64,000 nucleotides of DNA from an uncultured Succinivibrio sp. (GTDB lineage Bacteria; Pseudomonadota; Gammaproteobacteria; Enterobacterales; Succinivibrionaceae), in assembly GCA_934218695.1 (NCBI GenBank), contig CAKQDA010000002.1:1-64000 (forward strand), in the 5' to 3' direction. The translations under genes and the position numbers were made by a program. The notes under the pieces were generated by a model that saw nothing but the letters and a program-made list of their open reading frames with translations, did not search any database and was not told the origin of the DNA. Below, piece by piece: positions 56,517 through 64,000 of the stretch (within the stretch, counting starts at the first letter, position 1; every line of letters begins with the position of its first letter).

Positions 56517-57149
56517 ATGAGCAACGATACATATCTGGTTCCAGATCTAAAAAAAGGCGAAATTCACAGAACTGAGTTTACTGTAAAAAAAAGTCGTTTT
56601 ATTACCTCTGTTTCAAGAACTCATGGAGTAGATGAGGCTAAGGAATTTATTGACAGGATAACTAAAGAATTTTCTGATGCAAGACATAACTGTTTTGCTT
56701 TTAATGCTGATAAGCCTGGTACTTCCGGTTATGCCGGCTGCTCTGATGACGGTGAACCCCACGGTACAGCAGGTCAGCCTATGCTCAATGTGATCCTTCA
56801 CTGTGATGTAGGAGAAATAACTGCTGTTGTCACAAGATATTTTGGAGGTATTCTTTTAGGTACAGGAGGTCTTGTCAAAGCTTATCAGGACAGTGTGAAG
56901 CAGGCTTTAGAATCATTAAAGACCACACCAATGGTTCTGATGACTGCCTTTAAAGTTCAGATTGAGCATTCAAATGTAACTTTATTTCAAAGATTACTGT
57001 CTAAGGTAAATGCTCAACTTTTAAATCAGGAATATACGGATAAAGTTGAGTATACAGTGATGATCCCCAATGACAGCTCCGATCTGTTTACATCTTCAGT
57101 AACCCAAATGACATCAGGCAGAGCAGTTATTAAAAAAATTGAAAACTAA
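56517..57149 (+). CDS. yigZ: YigZ/IMPACT family protein
   Basis: A 210-residue protein; ATG 56517 is chosen because homologues begin here, although the ribosome site is weak. KSRFITSVSRTHGVDEA, ARHNCFAFN, CSDDGEPHGTAGQPML and VVTRYFGGILLGTGGLVKAY form the IMPACT N-terminal domain, and a ferredoxin-like C-terminal domain follows. Yeast and mammalian homologues bind GCN1; the bacterial function is unknown. Confidence 0.9.
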   Translation: MSNDTYLVPDLKKGEIHRTEFTVKKSRFITSVSRTHGVDEAKEFIDRITKEFSDARHNCFAFNADKPGTSGYAGCSDDGEPHGTAGQPMLNVILHCDVGEITAVVTRYFGGILLGTGGLVKAYQDSVKQALESLKTTPMVLMTAFKVQIEHSNVTLFQRLLSKVNAQLLNQEYTDKVEYTVMIPNDSSDLFTSSVTQMTSGRAVIKKIEN

Positions 57150-57151
57150 AC

Positions 57152-57186
57152 ACAGCAGAAGACGGAATTACATCCGTCTGTGCTGC
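57152..57186. terminator. Terminator between yigZ and yheS
   Basis: CAGCAGAAGACGGA and TCCGTCTGTGCTG pair with small mismatches around ATTACA, between convergent genes. The T-run is weak. Confidence 0.6.
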
Positions 57187-57211
57187 ATCTTTAGTAACAG
57201 CTTAAAAGCAA

Positions 57212-59146
57212 CTATTCTTTCATTGCCTGTTCAAGTTCATCCTGTTTCTCAATCCAGGAAACCTCGCATTCATCAAGTTTATCTGTGAGCCTTGATCTTT
57301 CTTTAGAGAGTTCTTCAACCTTTTGCGGTTCCTTAGTGTAAATCTCAGTATCAGCAAGAGAATTGTCGATGTCAGCAAGAGACTTTTTAATCTTTTCCAT
57401 CTGCTTTTCAAGTTTTTCTATTTCAAGTTTTATAGGTCTTAAACTCTGTCTCTTTTGTGCTTCTAGTTTTTTCTGTTCCTTTGTCTTGTAAGTCTGGATT
57501 TTTGCCTTTTCAGATGCTAAAGCTGATCCTGCAGTTGTGTTATTCTTTTCGTTTAGCTTCTCTTTATATTCCCGGTTCTTTCTGTTCAGAAAATCCTGAT
57601 AATCATTAAGATCACCGTTAAATTCTGAAACTTTTCCATCATCGATAAGCCAGAGTTTATCAGCGATTGCCTCTAACAGATGACGATCGTGTGATACAAG
57701 GATAAGAGCCCCCTTATAGGTTGACAGTGCTAAGGACAAAGCTTCACGCATATCAAGGTCAAGGTGGTTTGTAGGCTCATCTAAAAGCAGAAGATTTGGT
57801 TTCTGATAAGCCACAATGGCAAGGGCAAGCCTTGCCTGTTCTCCACCTGACATTTCTTCGACCTTTTGAGTGGCCTTGTCTCCGCTAAAGGAAAAGGCTC
57901 CAAGGAATGTTCTCAAGTCTTTTTCTTTTGCATTGTGATCAATTGCCCTTAAATGATCAATAGCACTCATCTGACCTGAAAGCTGATCAAGTTCATGCTG
58001 CGCAAAGTAACCTATTTTGATGCCTTTGCCAAGGGTCACAGTACCGTGAACAGGTTTTATCACTGAACATAATGTTTTTATAAGGGTGGATTTACCCTGG
58101 CCGTTGCGTCCTAAAAGACCAATTCTGTCACCTGCGATGAGCATCAGATTTACTTTCTTTAAAATAATGTCGTTTTCTGAGTAACCGCAGTCCAGTTCCT
58201 TTAAATCAGCAATGATGTCTACGGTTCTTTCTGGATCTGAGAATTTTATATGGTAGGGCGATTCTTCCTGTGTGACAGCGGTGAGCTTTAGCCTGTCGAT
58301 GGCTTTTAGCATGCTCTGAGCCTGTTTTGCTTTGGAGGCTTTGTATCGGAACCTTTCAACAAAGTCCTGCATGTGGGCAAGTGAAGCTTCTTCCCGGCGA
58401 CGGTTTGCCTTTTCGTTTTTTATTCTTTCCGCTCTCAGTCTTTCATAGTCTGAATAGTTTCCTGTATACATGACAAGATGGTTTGATTCAAAATGTAAAA
58501 TATGGGAACAGAATGTATCTAAAAAATCACGATCATGTGAAATACAGAGAATTGTCCCTTCAAAACTTTTCAGATAGTTTTCAAGAAAGATAATAGTGTC
58601 CAGATCTAAATGGTTTGTAGGTTCATCTAAAAGTAAAACATCAGATTTATAGATAAGGGCCTGAGCTAGGTTCAGGCGCATTCTCCAGCCTCCTGAAAAT
58701 TCCTTTACAGCCTTTGTCATTTCATCTTCAGAAAATCCAAGACCGTGAAGCAGGATCTTAGCTCTTGAGTCGATGGTCCAGGCGCCGGCAATTCCGAGTT
58801 TATCTTCAATTAAAGCTATTTTTTCACCGTTGTTCTGTGCGTATGCTTTTTCTTTTTCACACAGCAGTTCATTAAGCTCCTTGTCACCCTGCTTTACATA
58901 ATCAAGAGCAGAAATATCAAGTGACGGAGTCTGCTGTGATACAGCTGAGATTTTAAAATTGCGTGGAACGCTTAAAGTTCCAAGTTCTGGCGCAATTTCG
59001 CCTTTAATAGCAGCAAACAGGGTAGATTTGCCACAGCCGTTTCTACCGATAATACCTACTTTTTGACCTGGGAAAATACTTGCAGAAGCGTTTTCTAACA
59101 GATACTTGCTTCCACGCATGATAGTTACATCAGATAATTGAATCAC
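57212..59146 (-). CDS. yheS: ABC-F ATPase YheS
   Basis: A 644-residue protein with two nucleotide-binding domains and no membrane part. First Walker A GRNGCGKST with signature FSGGWRMRLNLAQAL; second GRNGQGKST with MSGGEQARLALAIV; both Walker B strands read LLLDEPTNHLDLD. A charged coiled coil forms the last 120 residues. Closest pattern is E. coli YheS, a ribosome-acting ABC-F protein. I use GTG 59146 as start because the upstream ATG at 59176 lies inside the terminator of the preceding gene. Confidence 0.92.
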   Translation of the reverse strand: MIQLSDVTIMRGSKYLLENASASIFPGQKVGIIGRNGCGKSTLFAAIKGEIAPELGTLSVPRNFKISAVSQQTPSLDISALDYVKQGDKELNELLCEKEKAYAQNNGEKIALIEDKLGIAGAWTIDSRAKILLHGLGFSEDEMTKAVKEFSGGWRMRLNLAQALIYKSDVLLLDEPTNHLDLDTIIFLENYLKSFEGTILCISHDRDFLDTFCSHILHFESNHLVMYTGNYSDYERLRAERIKNEKANRRREEASLAHMQDFVERFRYKASKAKQAQSMLKAIDRLKLTAVTQEESPYHIKFSDPERTVDIIADLKELDCGYSENDIILKKVNLMLIAGDRIGLLGRNGQGKSTLIKTLCSVIKPVHGTVTLGKGIKIGYFAQHELDQLSGQMSAIDHLRAIDHNAKEKDLRTFLGAFSFSGDKATQKVEEMSGGEQARLALAIVAYQKPNLLLLDEPTNHLDLDMREALSLALSTYKGALILVSHDRHLLEAIADKLWLIDDGKVSEFNGDLNDYQDFLNRKNREYKEKLNEKNNTTAGSALASEKAKIQTYKTKEQKKLEAQKRQSLRPIKLEIEKLEKQMEKIKKSLADIDNSLADTEIYTKEPQKVEELSKERSRLTDKLDECEVSWIEKQDELEQAMKE

Positions 59147-59159
59147 TTTTTCTACACAC

Positions 59160-59186
59160 AAAAAAACAGTGACCATAGGTCACTGT
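59160..59186 (-). terminator. Terminator of the lipoprotein gene
   Basis: On the minus strand ACAGTGACC-TAT-GGTCACTGT is a perfect 9-bp stem followed by TTTTTTTG. Confidence 0.93.
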
Positions 59187-59200
59187 TTATACAATTAAAA

Positions 59201-60256
59201 TTAAAGCTGGGTTGTACTCTGAACAAGCGTGATGCCGTCTTTTGCTCTCATATTTCTGATATTGATTACTGTTTTGTTACCAATATGTCTTATCACAGAA
59301 ACATTCAGAATAGGAACTCCTGACTGTCTGCATGCTCTTACAAGAGATGGTATTACAGCTGATGATCCTGAGTTTTGAGAAACGTCGACGTTGGCGCCTG
59401 TTACAGTTTCAATACCTGCTGAATTTAAAGCCTGACGTATCGCGCCTGACAGATCACCTATACAGTCTGAAACGCTGTCTGGCACAACCGTTGGCGCAAT
59501 ATAAACAGGTCCCTGTTCGTTTTTTAGTCTCTGAGACTGCTCGAGCACTATTTTATAGGCAACCTGAGCTGCGTGACTGGTATTGGCTGTTCCACATTTT
59601 GAGCTTACAGGTGCACTCTGCAAACTTTCAATTGTTGATTCCTCATTTGAATTTGCTATCTCAACATCCTGAGAACTGTTATTGGTAACAGTATCCTCTA
59701 TTTCTAGCTTGTTAAGATCCTGAGGAGTGCCATCTTCAGGAACGAAAGCCTGAGGAGTCTTAGTCTGAGTCAGACCGTCTGACACCTTTGCTTTCTTTGA
59801 CTGATTTAATTCATTCAGATCAACGTTACCCTGAACTACATCTTTTACAGAAACTGAGGTTAGTGGAGAAGAGTTCTCTTTTTCTTTAAGTTCATTTAAT
59901 ACAGGAAGTAACGAACCTTCTGTTTGTGCAGCAGTTGCATCTGGCACGTATGGTTTTACCACACCTGCCTGCATCTCCTGATTGAAAGCTTTTGCAACAA
60001 GTTCGCTTTTAGTTTTGTCATCTGATTTGACTACTGTCTGATTCTGAGATTTTTTTCTGTCTGCAGCAGTTTTTTTACTGTTTTTTGCTGATGCTTTCTT
60101 GTGCGGTTTTACCTGTTCTGTCTGAATAGTCTGTCCGGCAGGTCCGACGGAACTGTCAAAATAATAAGAATTACAGGCTGTAAGTGAGGCAATGACAAGA
60201 CAAGTACAGCTTAATAATAATGATTTTTTTAAATTTACATGATTAAATTTTGTCAT
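59201..60256 (-). CDS. Large lipoprotein, possibly at the LpoB locus
   Basis: A 351-residue lipoprotein with lipobox SLTAC (signal about residues 1-28). Residues 30-220 are low-complexity with basic and Thr/Ser/Asn-rich segments and look disordered. The C-terminal domain (about 235-351) has GPVYIAPTVVPDSVSDCIGD, and two cysteines there may pair. In E. coli the gene pair after hinT is ycfL-lpoB, so a role near LpoB in cell-wall synthesis is possible, but I see no clear LpoB motif. The start overlaps hinT by 14 bases. Confidence 0.6.
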   Translation of the reverse strand: MTKFNHVNLKKSLLLSCTCLVIASLTACNSYYFDSSVGPAGQTIQTEQVKPHKKASAKNSKKTAADRKKSQNQTVVKSDDKTKSELVAKAFNQEMQAGVVKPYVPDATAAQTEGSLLPVLNELKEKENSSPLTSVSVKDVVQGNVDLNELNQSKKAKVSDGLTQTKTPQAFVPEDGTPQDLNKLEIEDTVTNNSSQDVEIANSNEESTIESLQSAPVSSKCGTANTSHAAQVAYKIVLEQSQRLKNEQGPVYIAPTVVPDSVSDCIGDLSGAIRQALNSAGIETVTGANVDVSQNSGSSAVIPSLVRACRQSGVPILNVSVIRHIGNKTVINIRNMRAKDGITLVQSTTQL

Positions 60257-60605
60257 TTGGGAATCCAAAGCCACCTAAATAACCACCAGCTAAAAAGTGC
60301 ATGTGAATATGAGGAACTTCCTGACATCCGTTTTTACCTACATTTACGATAAGACGGTAACCTGATTCACTGACACCTAGATCTTCGGCTATTTTTCTGG
60401 CAACGATAAAGAGATGTCCCATCATTTTTTCGTCTTCAGGTTCTACCTGTGATACTGAAGGAATAGGCTTGTTTGTTACAATTAAAATGTGGTGTTCAGC
60501 TTTTGGGTTGATATCAAGAAATGCGGTTACAAGATCATCATGATAAATAGTCTTTGATGGAATAGTTCCGTTGATGATCTTTGTAAAAATTGTTTCTTCA
60601 CTCAT
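60243..60605 (-). CDS. hinT: HIT-family purine nucleoside phosphoramidase
   Basis: A 120-residue hydrolase. The catalytic HIHMH triad motif lies in QEVPHIHMHFLAGG, with FLDINPKAEHHILIV and YRLIVNVGKNG before it. It hydrolyses AMP-lysine type phosphoramidates. ATG 60605 has a GGTGAG site; the frame is open to 60620. Forms a unit with the lipoprotein gene. Confidence 0.94.
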   Translation of the reverse strand: MSEETIFTKIINGTIPSKTIYHDDLVTAFLDINPKAEHHILIVTNKPIPSVSQVEPEDEKMMGHLFIVARKIAEDLGVSESGYRLIVNVGKNGCQEVPHIHMHFLAGGYLGGFGFPNDKI

Positions 60606-60845
60606 GTTCTCACCGTTCAATTATCTGAATTAAAAAATAAAAATCTCTGTCCCTGTCCGATTATAGCATAAAGTTGCTACCTCGACTTCATGTATGAATG
60701 GAGTACGTGTTTTATTTTTATGTTCCTTTATCTTCAGGTATTCTTTTATCAGAATTTTTCTCAAAAGACATACAAAACATAAAAATTCTGTTTTACAGGC
60801 CGATAAATAAGTAAGAGAAAAATTCTGAAAATTCTGGAGGTACAT

Positions 60846-61070
60846 ATGAGTCAGGATTTCTTATATACCATAGTACCCAGGGTTTGTGCAGGTCCTGAGA
60901 GTCTTATTTTTAACCGCAGAGTAAGAGAGACTACAGCCTCTAATAAAGATCATAAAACCGCTTCAAAACAGCATCGTCATGAGAAGGAAGAATCTTTGAA
61001 AAATGACTTTGTAAATGATTTTGACGAGGAGAAGAAAACTTTAGGCTCTTCTATTGACGATATCGTCTAG
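60846..61070 (+). CDS. Small basic/acidic hypothetical protein
   Basis: A 74-residue soluble protein behind a very good site (TGGAGG). The N-terminal 30 residues contain FLYTIVPRVCAGPESLIFN, followed by a highly charged tail (KDHKTASKQHRHEKEE). No family was recognised. It lies 117 bases before the UmuD-like gene on the same strand with a hairpin between. Confidence 0.55.
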   Translation: MSQDFLYTIVPRVCAGPESLIFNRRVRETTASNKDHKTASKQHRHEKEESLKNDFVNDFDEEKKTLGSSIDDIV

Positions 61071-61102
61071 CAAGGTAGATGAGATCCATCCTTTATTTCC
61101 TA

Positions 61103-61139
61103 TCCAGAGCCTTTTATTGCTCAAAATACAGGCTCTGGA
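61103..61139 (+). other. Hairpin before the UmuD-like gene
   Basis: CCAGAGCCT and AGGCTCTGG form a perfect 9-bp stem with a 17-base loop. No adjacent U-run is present, so it is either a weak terminator or a leader element of the next gene. Confidence 0.5.
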
Positions 61140-61187
61140 GTATTATGTCCTAAAAATTTTTTCACATCCGTATTAAATGATTAAAAC

Positions 61188-61622
61188 ATGAGAGACTCAT
61201 TAGAAGCATTCGGAAAAGCGGTTCCAGAGAGAACTCATATCGAGCTGCCTCTGGCGCAGGAGAGCGTACAGGCAGGATTCCCTGCTCCAAATGGCGGTTA
61301 TATTGATGAAACCCTTGATGTCAACGAATTCCTTGTCAGATCTCCTTCATCGACATATATCTACAGAGTGTCAGGTGAATCCATGAAAGAGGCTGGTATC
61401 ATGAATGGTGACTATGTACTGGTCGATTCCTCTCTGGAGGTTCATGATGGCGATGTGGTTGTGGCTTCTGTGGATAATGAATTTACCATCAAGGAAATAA
61501 GTCTTGGCAGGAAGAAAATGTTGTTGCCAAGAAACAGTGATTACTCTCCTGTTGAAATAAATGACAACTCAAGAGTTGTGATCATAGGTCCTGTAATTTC
61601 AGTAATAAGAAAATACAGATAA
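61188..61622 (+). CDS. umuD: UmuD-like self-cleaving peptidase (S24)
   Basis: A 144-residue LexA/UmuD-type protein. VQAGFPAPNGG carries the autocleavage site A29-G30 (E. coli UmuD C24-G25). The Ser-Lys dyad is S65 (SGESMKEAGI) and K102 (EFTIKEI), with the same 37-residue spacing as E. coli S60-K97. It lacks a DNA-binding domain, so it is UmuD and not LexA. No umuC follows, and no LexA box was found upstream. It may partner an unlinked UmuC or another polymerase. Confidence 0.85.
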   Translation: MRDSLEAFGKAVPERTHIELPLAQESVQAGFPAPNGGYIDETLDVNEFLVRSPSSTYIYRVSGESMKEAGIMNGDYVLVDSSLEVHDGDVVVASVDNEFTIKEISLGRKKMLLPRNSDYSPVEINDNSRVVIIGPVISVIRKYR

Positions 61623-61970
61623 CAAATTTAACAAAAAAAATAATTTAAATATTTTAAAGCCCACTGTATCTGTGATATAAATTATTTAGGCCACTTGTGA
61701 TTGAAATTGGCTCAAGGCTACTATGGTAAAAGATCATTTTTAAGGTCAGTTGCGGTGCATTTACTGTAGTTCATATTTTTGTTAGAGATGTGAACATAAT
61801 TTTCTGTCATCGTGAAGATAAACAGATAATAAAAATCGATGTGTGAATTATGATCAAGTTTCGGTATAGAATTTTGCTTAGAATATAGTCAGTTAAGAGT
61901 TTTAGCATAAAATTATGCATTGCGTAATTTTATAGAGGCAAAGTTTATAAAGATTGTTAAGGAGTTATAA
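61623..61970. other. AT-rich intergenic region with long dyad
   Basis: About 348 bases with no gene. Its main feature is the dyad at 61907-61933 upstream of dhaM; the rest is AT-rich promoter-like sequence. Confidence 0.55.
61907..61933. promoter_or_regulatory. Long dyad upstream of dhaM
   Basis: ATAAAATTATGC and GCGTAATTTTAT are inverted copies with one wobble across a 3-base centre, 37 bases before the dhaM start. No U-run follows, so it suits an operator better than a terminator. Confidence 0.5.
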
Positions 61971-62378
61971 ATGATTGGTATTGTGGTAGTGTCACACAGT
62001 CAAAAGGTTTCTGAAGGTATCTGCGATATGGTGGAGCAGATCTCAGCTTCTGGAGAGCACAAACTGCCAATTATTGCTGCAGGTGGAAATGCTGAAGGTA
62101 AGCTTGGTACAGATCCAAAGCGTATTTTAGAGGCAATCAAAAACGCTAATGAAGGTGATGGTGTTGTTGTTGTATGCGATTTAGGTTCTGGAGTGATAAG
62201 TTCTCAGGCTGCAATTTCAATGCTGGAAGAGCCTTTAAAGAGTAAGGTAAGAATTGCCGATGCTCCTATTTTAGAAGGTGCTGTCGGTGCAGCTGTCGAA
62301 TCAGCATCTGACGCTCATTCTTCTTTAGAGTCTGTTGTAGCAGCAGCTGAAGCTTCACGTCAGTTACACAAGAAATAA
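61971..62378 (+). CDS. dhaM: DhaM-like PTS phosphotransfer protein (EIIA-Man fold)
   Basis: A 135-residue protein with the phosphorylated His9 in IGIVVVSHSQKVSEG. VVVVCDLGSGVISSQAA and DAPILEGAVGAAVESAS match the EIIA domain of E. coli DhaM, which passes phosphate from HPr to the DhaL-bound nucleotide of dihydroxyacetone kinase. E. coli DhaM has further HPr and EI-like domains; this one is the single-domain form. No dhaK, dhaL or PTS genes are beside it. Confidence 0.85.
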   Translation: MIGIVVVSHSQKVSEGICDMVEQISASGEHKLPIIAAGGNAEGKLGTDPKRILEAIKNANEGDGVVVVCDLGSGVISSQAAISMLEEPLKSKVRIADAPILEGAVGAAVESASDAHSSLESVVAAAEASRQLHKK

Positions 62379-62395
62379 TTCTTTTCTGTATAAAG

Positions 62396-62418
62396 GCACG
62401 ACTGCAGTACGGTCGTGC
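62396..62418 (+). terminator. Hairpin behind dhaM
   Basis: GCACGAC / GTCGTGC form a perfect 7-bp stem followed by TCTGTCTTTG, a moderate terminator. Confidence 0.65.
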
Positions 62419-62609
62419 TCTGTCTTTGTTCTTTTCAGACCTGAGGAATGCTTTCAGGTTTTCAAAAAAATCAATAACTTTCGTGTATCATACACATGAT
62501 TGTTGAATCACATACTGAATCACACGATTCTTGAGTTTCTGGCTTGCAATATCATCTTTATCAGTAAGCTACGATAAAGACCCTATTTATCAAACAGAGG
62601 ATGTTTATC

Positions 62610-63347
62610 ATGAATAAGAAAGTTTTGTCTTTGGTTGTGTCTGCTATTGTTATGACATTCAGTTCTGTCTCTTATGCTGATAGCTGTTCTGAATCTGGGC
62701 TGATTGAAGTTACAGGTCATGGCTCAGTTGAGGTTATGCCTGATCAGGCAGTGTTGAGCTACAGTGCAAAAAACATGGAAAAACAGGCAAAAAGTGCACG
62801 TGATAGAACAGAATTACAGGTAACCAAACTTTTTGAAAGTGCTCTCAAATCCGGCGTAAAACAGGAAGATATTGTTTCTTCATCAATTTCTTTGTACCCA
62901 AAATATACTTACAGCAGTGACGGAAAAAGAGAATTTGAAGGGTATGTCGCTTCAAGAGATATAACATTTAAAATATCAGATTTTTCTTTAATAGATAAAA
63001 TTACAACTGCAGCTGTTGACGCAGGAATAACTCAAATCAATGGTTTTGACTACACCATAAAAGATACTAAATCAGTTGAAGATAAGGCAAATCAGGAAGC
63101 TATCAAAGATGCCAAATTAAAGGCACAGGTTTTGTCCAAGGGGTTTGGGGTAAAAATTAAAAAAGCCTGTTCTTTAAAATTTACAAATTCTGGTAATGCG
63201 GTAATGCCATACATGGTTCAGTCAAGAGCGGCTAAGGCTGTAACACTTTCTGTATCCCATGAAGACAGAGAAAGTAATACTGAGTACAGTCCTGAGAAGA
63301 TAACTGTATCTTCAGATGTTTATGCAAGTTTTGCAATTAAGGATTAG
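62610..63347 (+). CDS. SIMPL-domain (DUF541) periplasmic protein
   Basis: A 245-residue protein; ATG 62610 is supported by AGAGG 6-9 bases upstream, and it gives a clean signal peptide (NKKVLSLVVSAIVMTFSSVSYA). IEVTGHGSVEVMPDQAVLSYS is the start of the SIMPL domain, and ANQEAIKDAKLKAQVLSKGFGVKI its second half. E. coli YggE is a homologue linked to oxidative stress. It is followed 15 bases later by the yoaA-like gene. Confidence 0.85.
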   Translation: MNKKVLSLVVSAIVMTFSSVSYADSCSESGLIEVTGHGSVEVMPDQAVLSYSAKNMEKQAKSARDRTELQVTKLFESALKSGVKQEDIVSSSISLYPKYTYSSDGKREFEGYVASRDITFKISDFSLIDKITTAAVDAGITQINGFDYTIKDTKSVEDKANQEAIKDAKLKAQVLSKGFGVKIKKACSLKFTNSGNAVMPYMVQSRAAKAVTLSVSHEDRESNTEYSPEKITVSSDVYASFAIKD

Positions 63348-63362
63348 CTCTGTCTTACATAT

Positions 63363-64000
63363 ATGGATGATAATCAGGGGCAAAGAGATGATATGCTGCA
63401 AAAGCCTAGCTCTTGCACAGCTCAGAGCGGTAACATCTCACAGCAAAACTACAAAGATAAAGTAAACCTTTTTTTGTCTTCTGGCAGAATAAAAGATGTA
63501 CTCTCCTATCTTGGAAAAGATGGTGTTTTTTCAAAAAAAATATCAGGTTTTAAAGTAAGAGAAGGGCAGCTTTTAATGGCTGATGCCTGGCAGAAATGTG
63601 TCAATGATGAAAATGACAGAACTTTAGTCTGTGAGGCCGGTACAGGAACAGGTAAGACCTATGCCTATCTTATTCCTGCAATTCTTTCAGGCAAAAATGT
63701 GGTAATTTCCACAGCCTCAAAGGCTCTGCAGGATCAGCTTGTCAGAAAAGATCTTCCAAGACTGTTTGAATTATTGCAGCTGCCTCCTAATTTCATGGCC
63801 TTAAAAGGCTTTAACAACTATCTGTGCAAAAGAAAATATTATGAAATCAGTGAGAAGTTCGTAAATACTCACGCTCTAAAGTTCGAGGACACAGAAGACA
63901 GTAGTGCTTCTGATGATGAGCTTCTTGATGTAAATGATAAAGCCTGTCTGATAAAAAAAGAGGATCTTGCAAAGTTAGAACTGCTCATTCAGAGAACTGA
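63363..64000 (+). CDS. yoaA: YoaA/DinG-family XPD-like helicase, partial
   Basis: The first 212 residues of a superfamily 2 iron-sulphur helicase; the rest lies outside the window. GFKVREGQLLMADAW precedes Walker A CEAGTGTGKTYAYLIPA, then ISTASKALQDQLVRKDLP and LKGFNNYLCKRK, where the Cys is the first Fe-S ligand. The EAGTGTGKTYAYL and KG.xNYLC patterns fit YoaA better than DinG. YoaA works with HolC in DNA repair. The start at 63363 has no clear site; ATG 63393 is an alternative. Confidence 0.88.
   Translation, partial: MDDNQGQRDDMLQKPSSCTAQSGNISQQNYKDKVNLFLSSGRIKDVLSYLGKDGVFSKKISGFKVREGQLLMADAWQKCVNDENDRTLVCEAGTGTGKTYAYLIPAILSGKNVVISTASKALQDQLVRKDLPRLFELLQLPPNFMALKGFNNYLCKRKYYEISEKFVNTHALKFEDTEDSSASDDELLDVNDKACLIKKEDLAKLELLIQRT

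Noticed and set aside
60620..61188. LexA/SOS box upstream of the UmuD-like gene
   Set aside because: The only similar sequence (CTGTTTTACAG) has far too short a spacer for a CTGT-N8-ACAG box.
1..64000. tRNA, rRNA and CRISPR features
   Set aside because: Read-through of the intergenic stretches showed no tRNA T-loop signature, rRNA sequence or regular direct-repeat array.

Overview
The window is AT-rich chromosomal DNA from a gammaproteobacterium. The evidence is the gene order tig-clpP-clpX-lon-hupB-ppiD, adjacent nhaB and dsbB, a bifunctional hisB, and clear fabB, rsuA, dusC, yheS, yidE, yoaA and yjjP/yjjB homologues. The codon style, many small secreted orphan proteins, an AAA-ATPase-like protein and a likely succinate exporter suggest an anaerobic, succinate-forming gut or rumen lineage such as Succinivibrionaceae. 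That family-level placement is inference. No rRNA, tRNA, CRISPR array or complete insertion sequence was seen.

Layout. 1-644 is the start of an AAA-ATPase-like gene running off the left edge. 1.1-11.5 kb is a mosaic of single genes: a BASS-family symporter, a DUF1189-like membrane protein, a small secreted protein, a MYG1-family protein, dusC, a YczE-like membrane protein, infA, a Cys-rich Sel1 protein, and overlapping fabB-rsuA. 11.5-12.3 kb holds two adjacent small genes that both look frameshifted. 12.7-18.6 kb has an orphan MalE-like binding protein, a first Lon protease with a near-consensus sigma-32 promoter, and a zinc-type macrodomain protein followed by a membrane-anchored unknown. 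A TerC/Alx protein follows. 19.9-26.9 kb is a histidine operon (hisG-D-C-B-H-A-F-I) in which HisI lacks the HisE domain and hisG has a terminator-like hairpin in its leader. 27.2-31.0 kb is a polar amino-acid ABC transporter operon ending in a cytidylate-kinase-like gene.

31.3-38.2 kb is mostly membrane transport: dsbB, nhaB, an unknown membrane protein, yidE, and a small secreted protein with yjjP-yjjB homologues behind a CRP-like site. 38.3-42.8 kb is the most unusual segment. It contains a cytoplasmic GH84 O-GlcNAcase-like enzyme and, downstream on the same strand, a very large TerB/TerB_C protein. 43-52 kb is the protein-quality-control cluster tig-clpP-clpX-lon-(unknown)-hupB-ppiD, which carries the second Lon. 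sucC-sucD follow.

54.4-64 kb contains a second small secreted protein related to the one at 3.8 kb, an unknown protein behind a hairpin, a ZIP metal transporter with a 16-bp palindrome upstream, a YigZ/IMPACT protein, yheS, a large lipoprotein next to hinT, an orphan UmuD-like peptidase, an orphan DhaM behind a long dyad, a SIMPL protein, and the start of a yoaA helicase gene cut by the right edge. Most transcription units are closed by clear stem-loops, so operon boundaries can be read with fair confidence.
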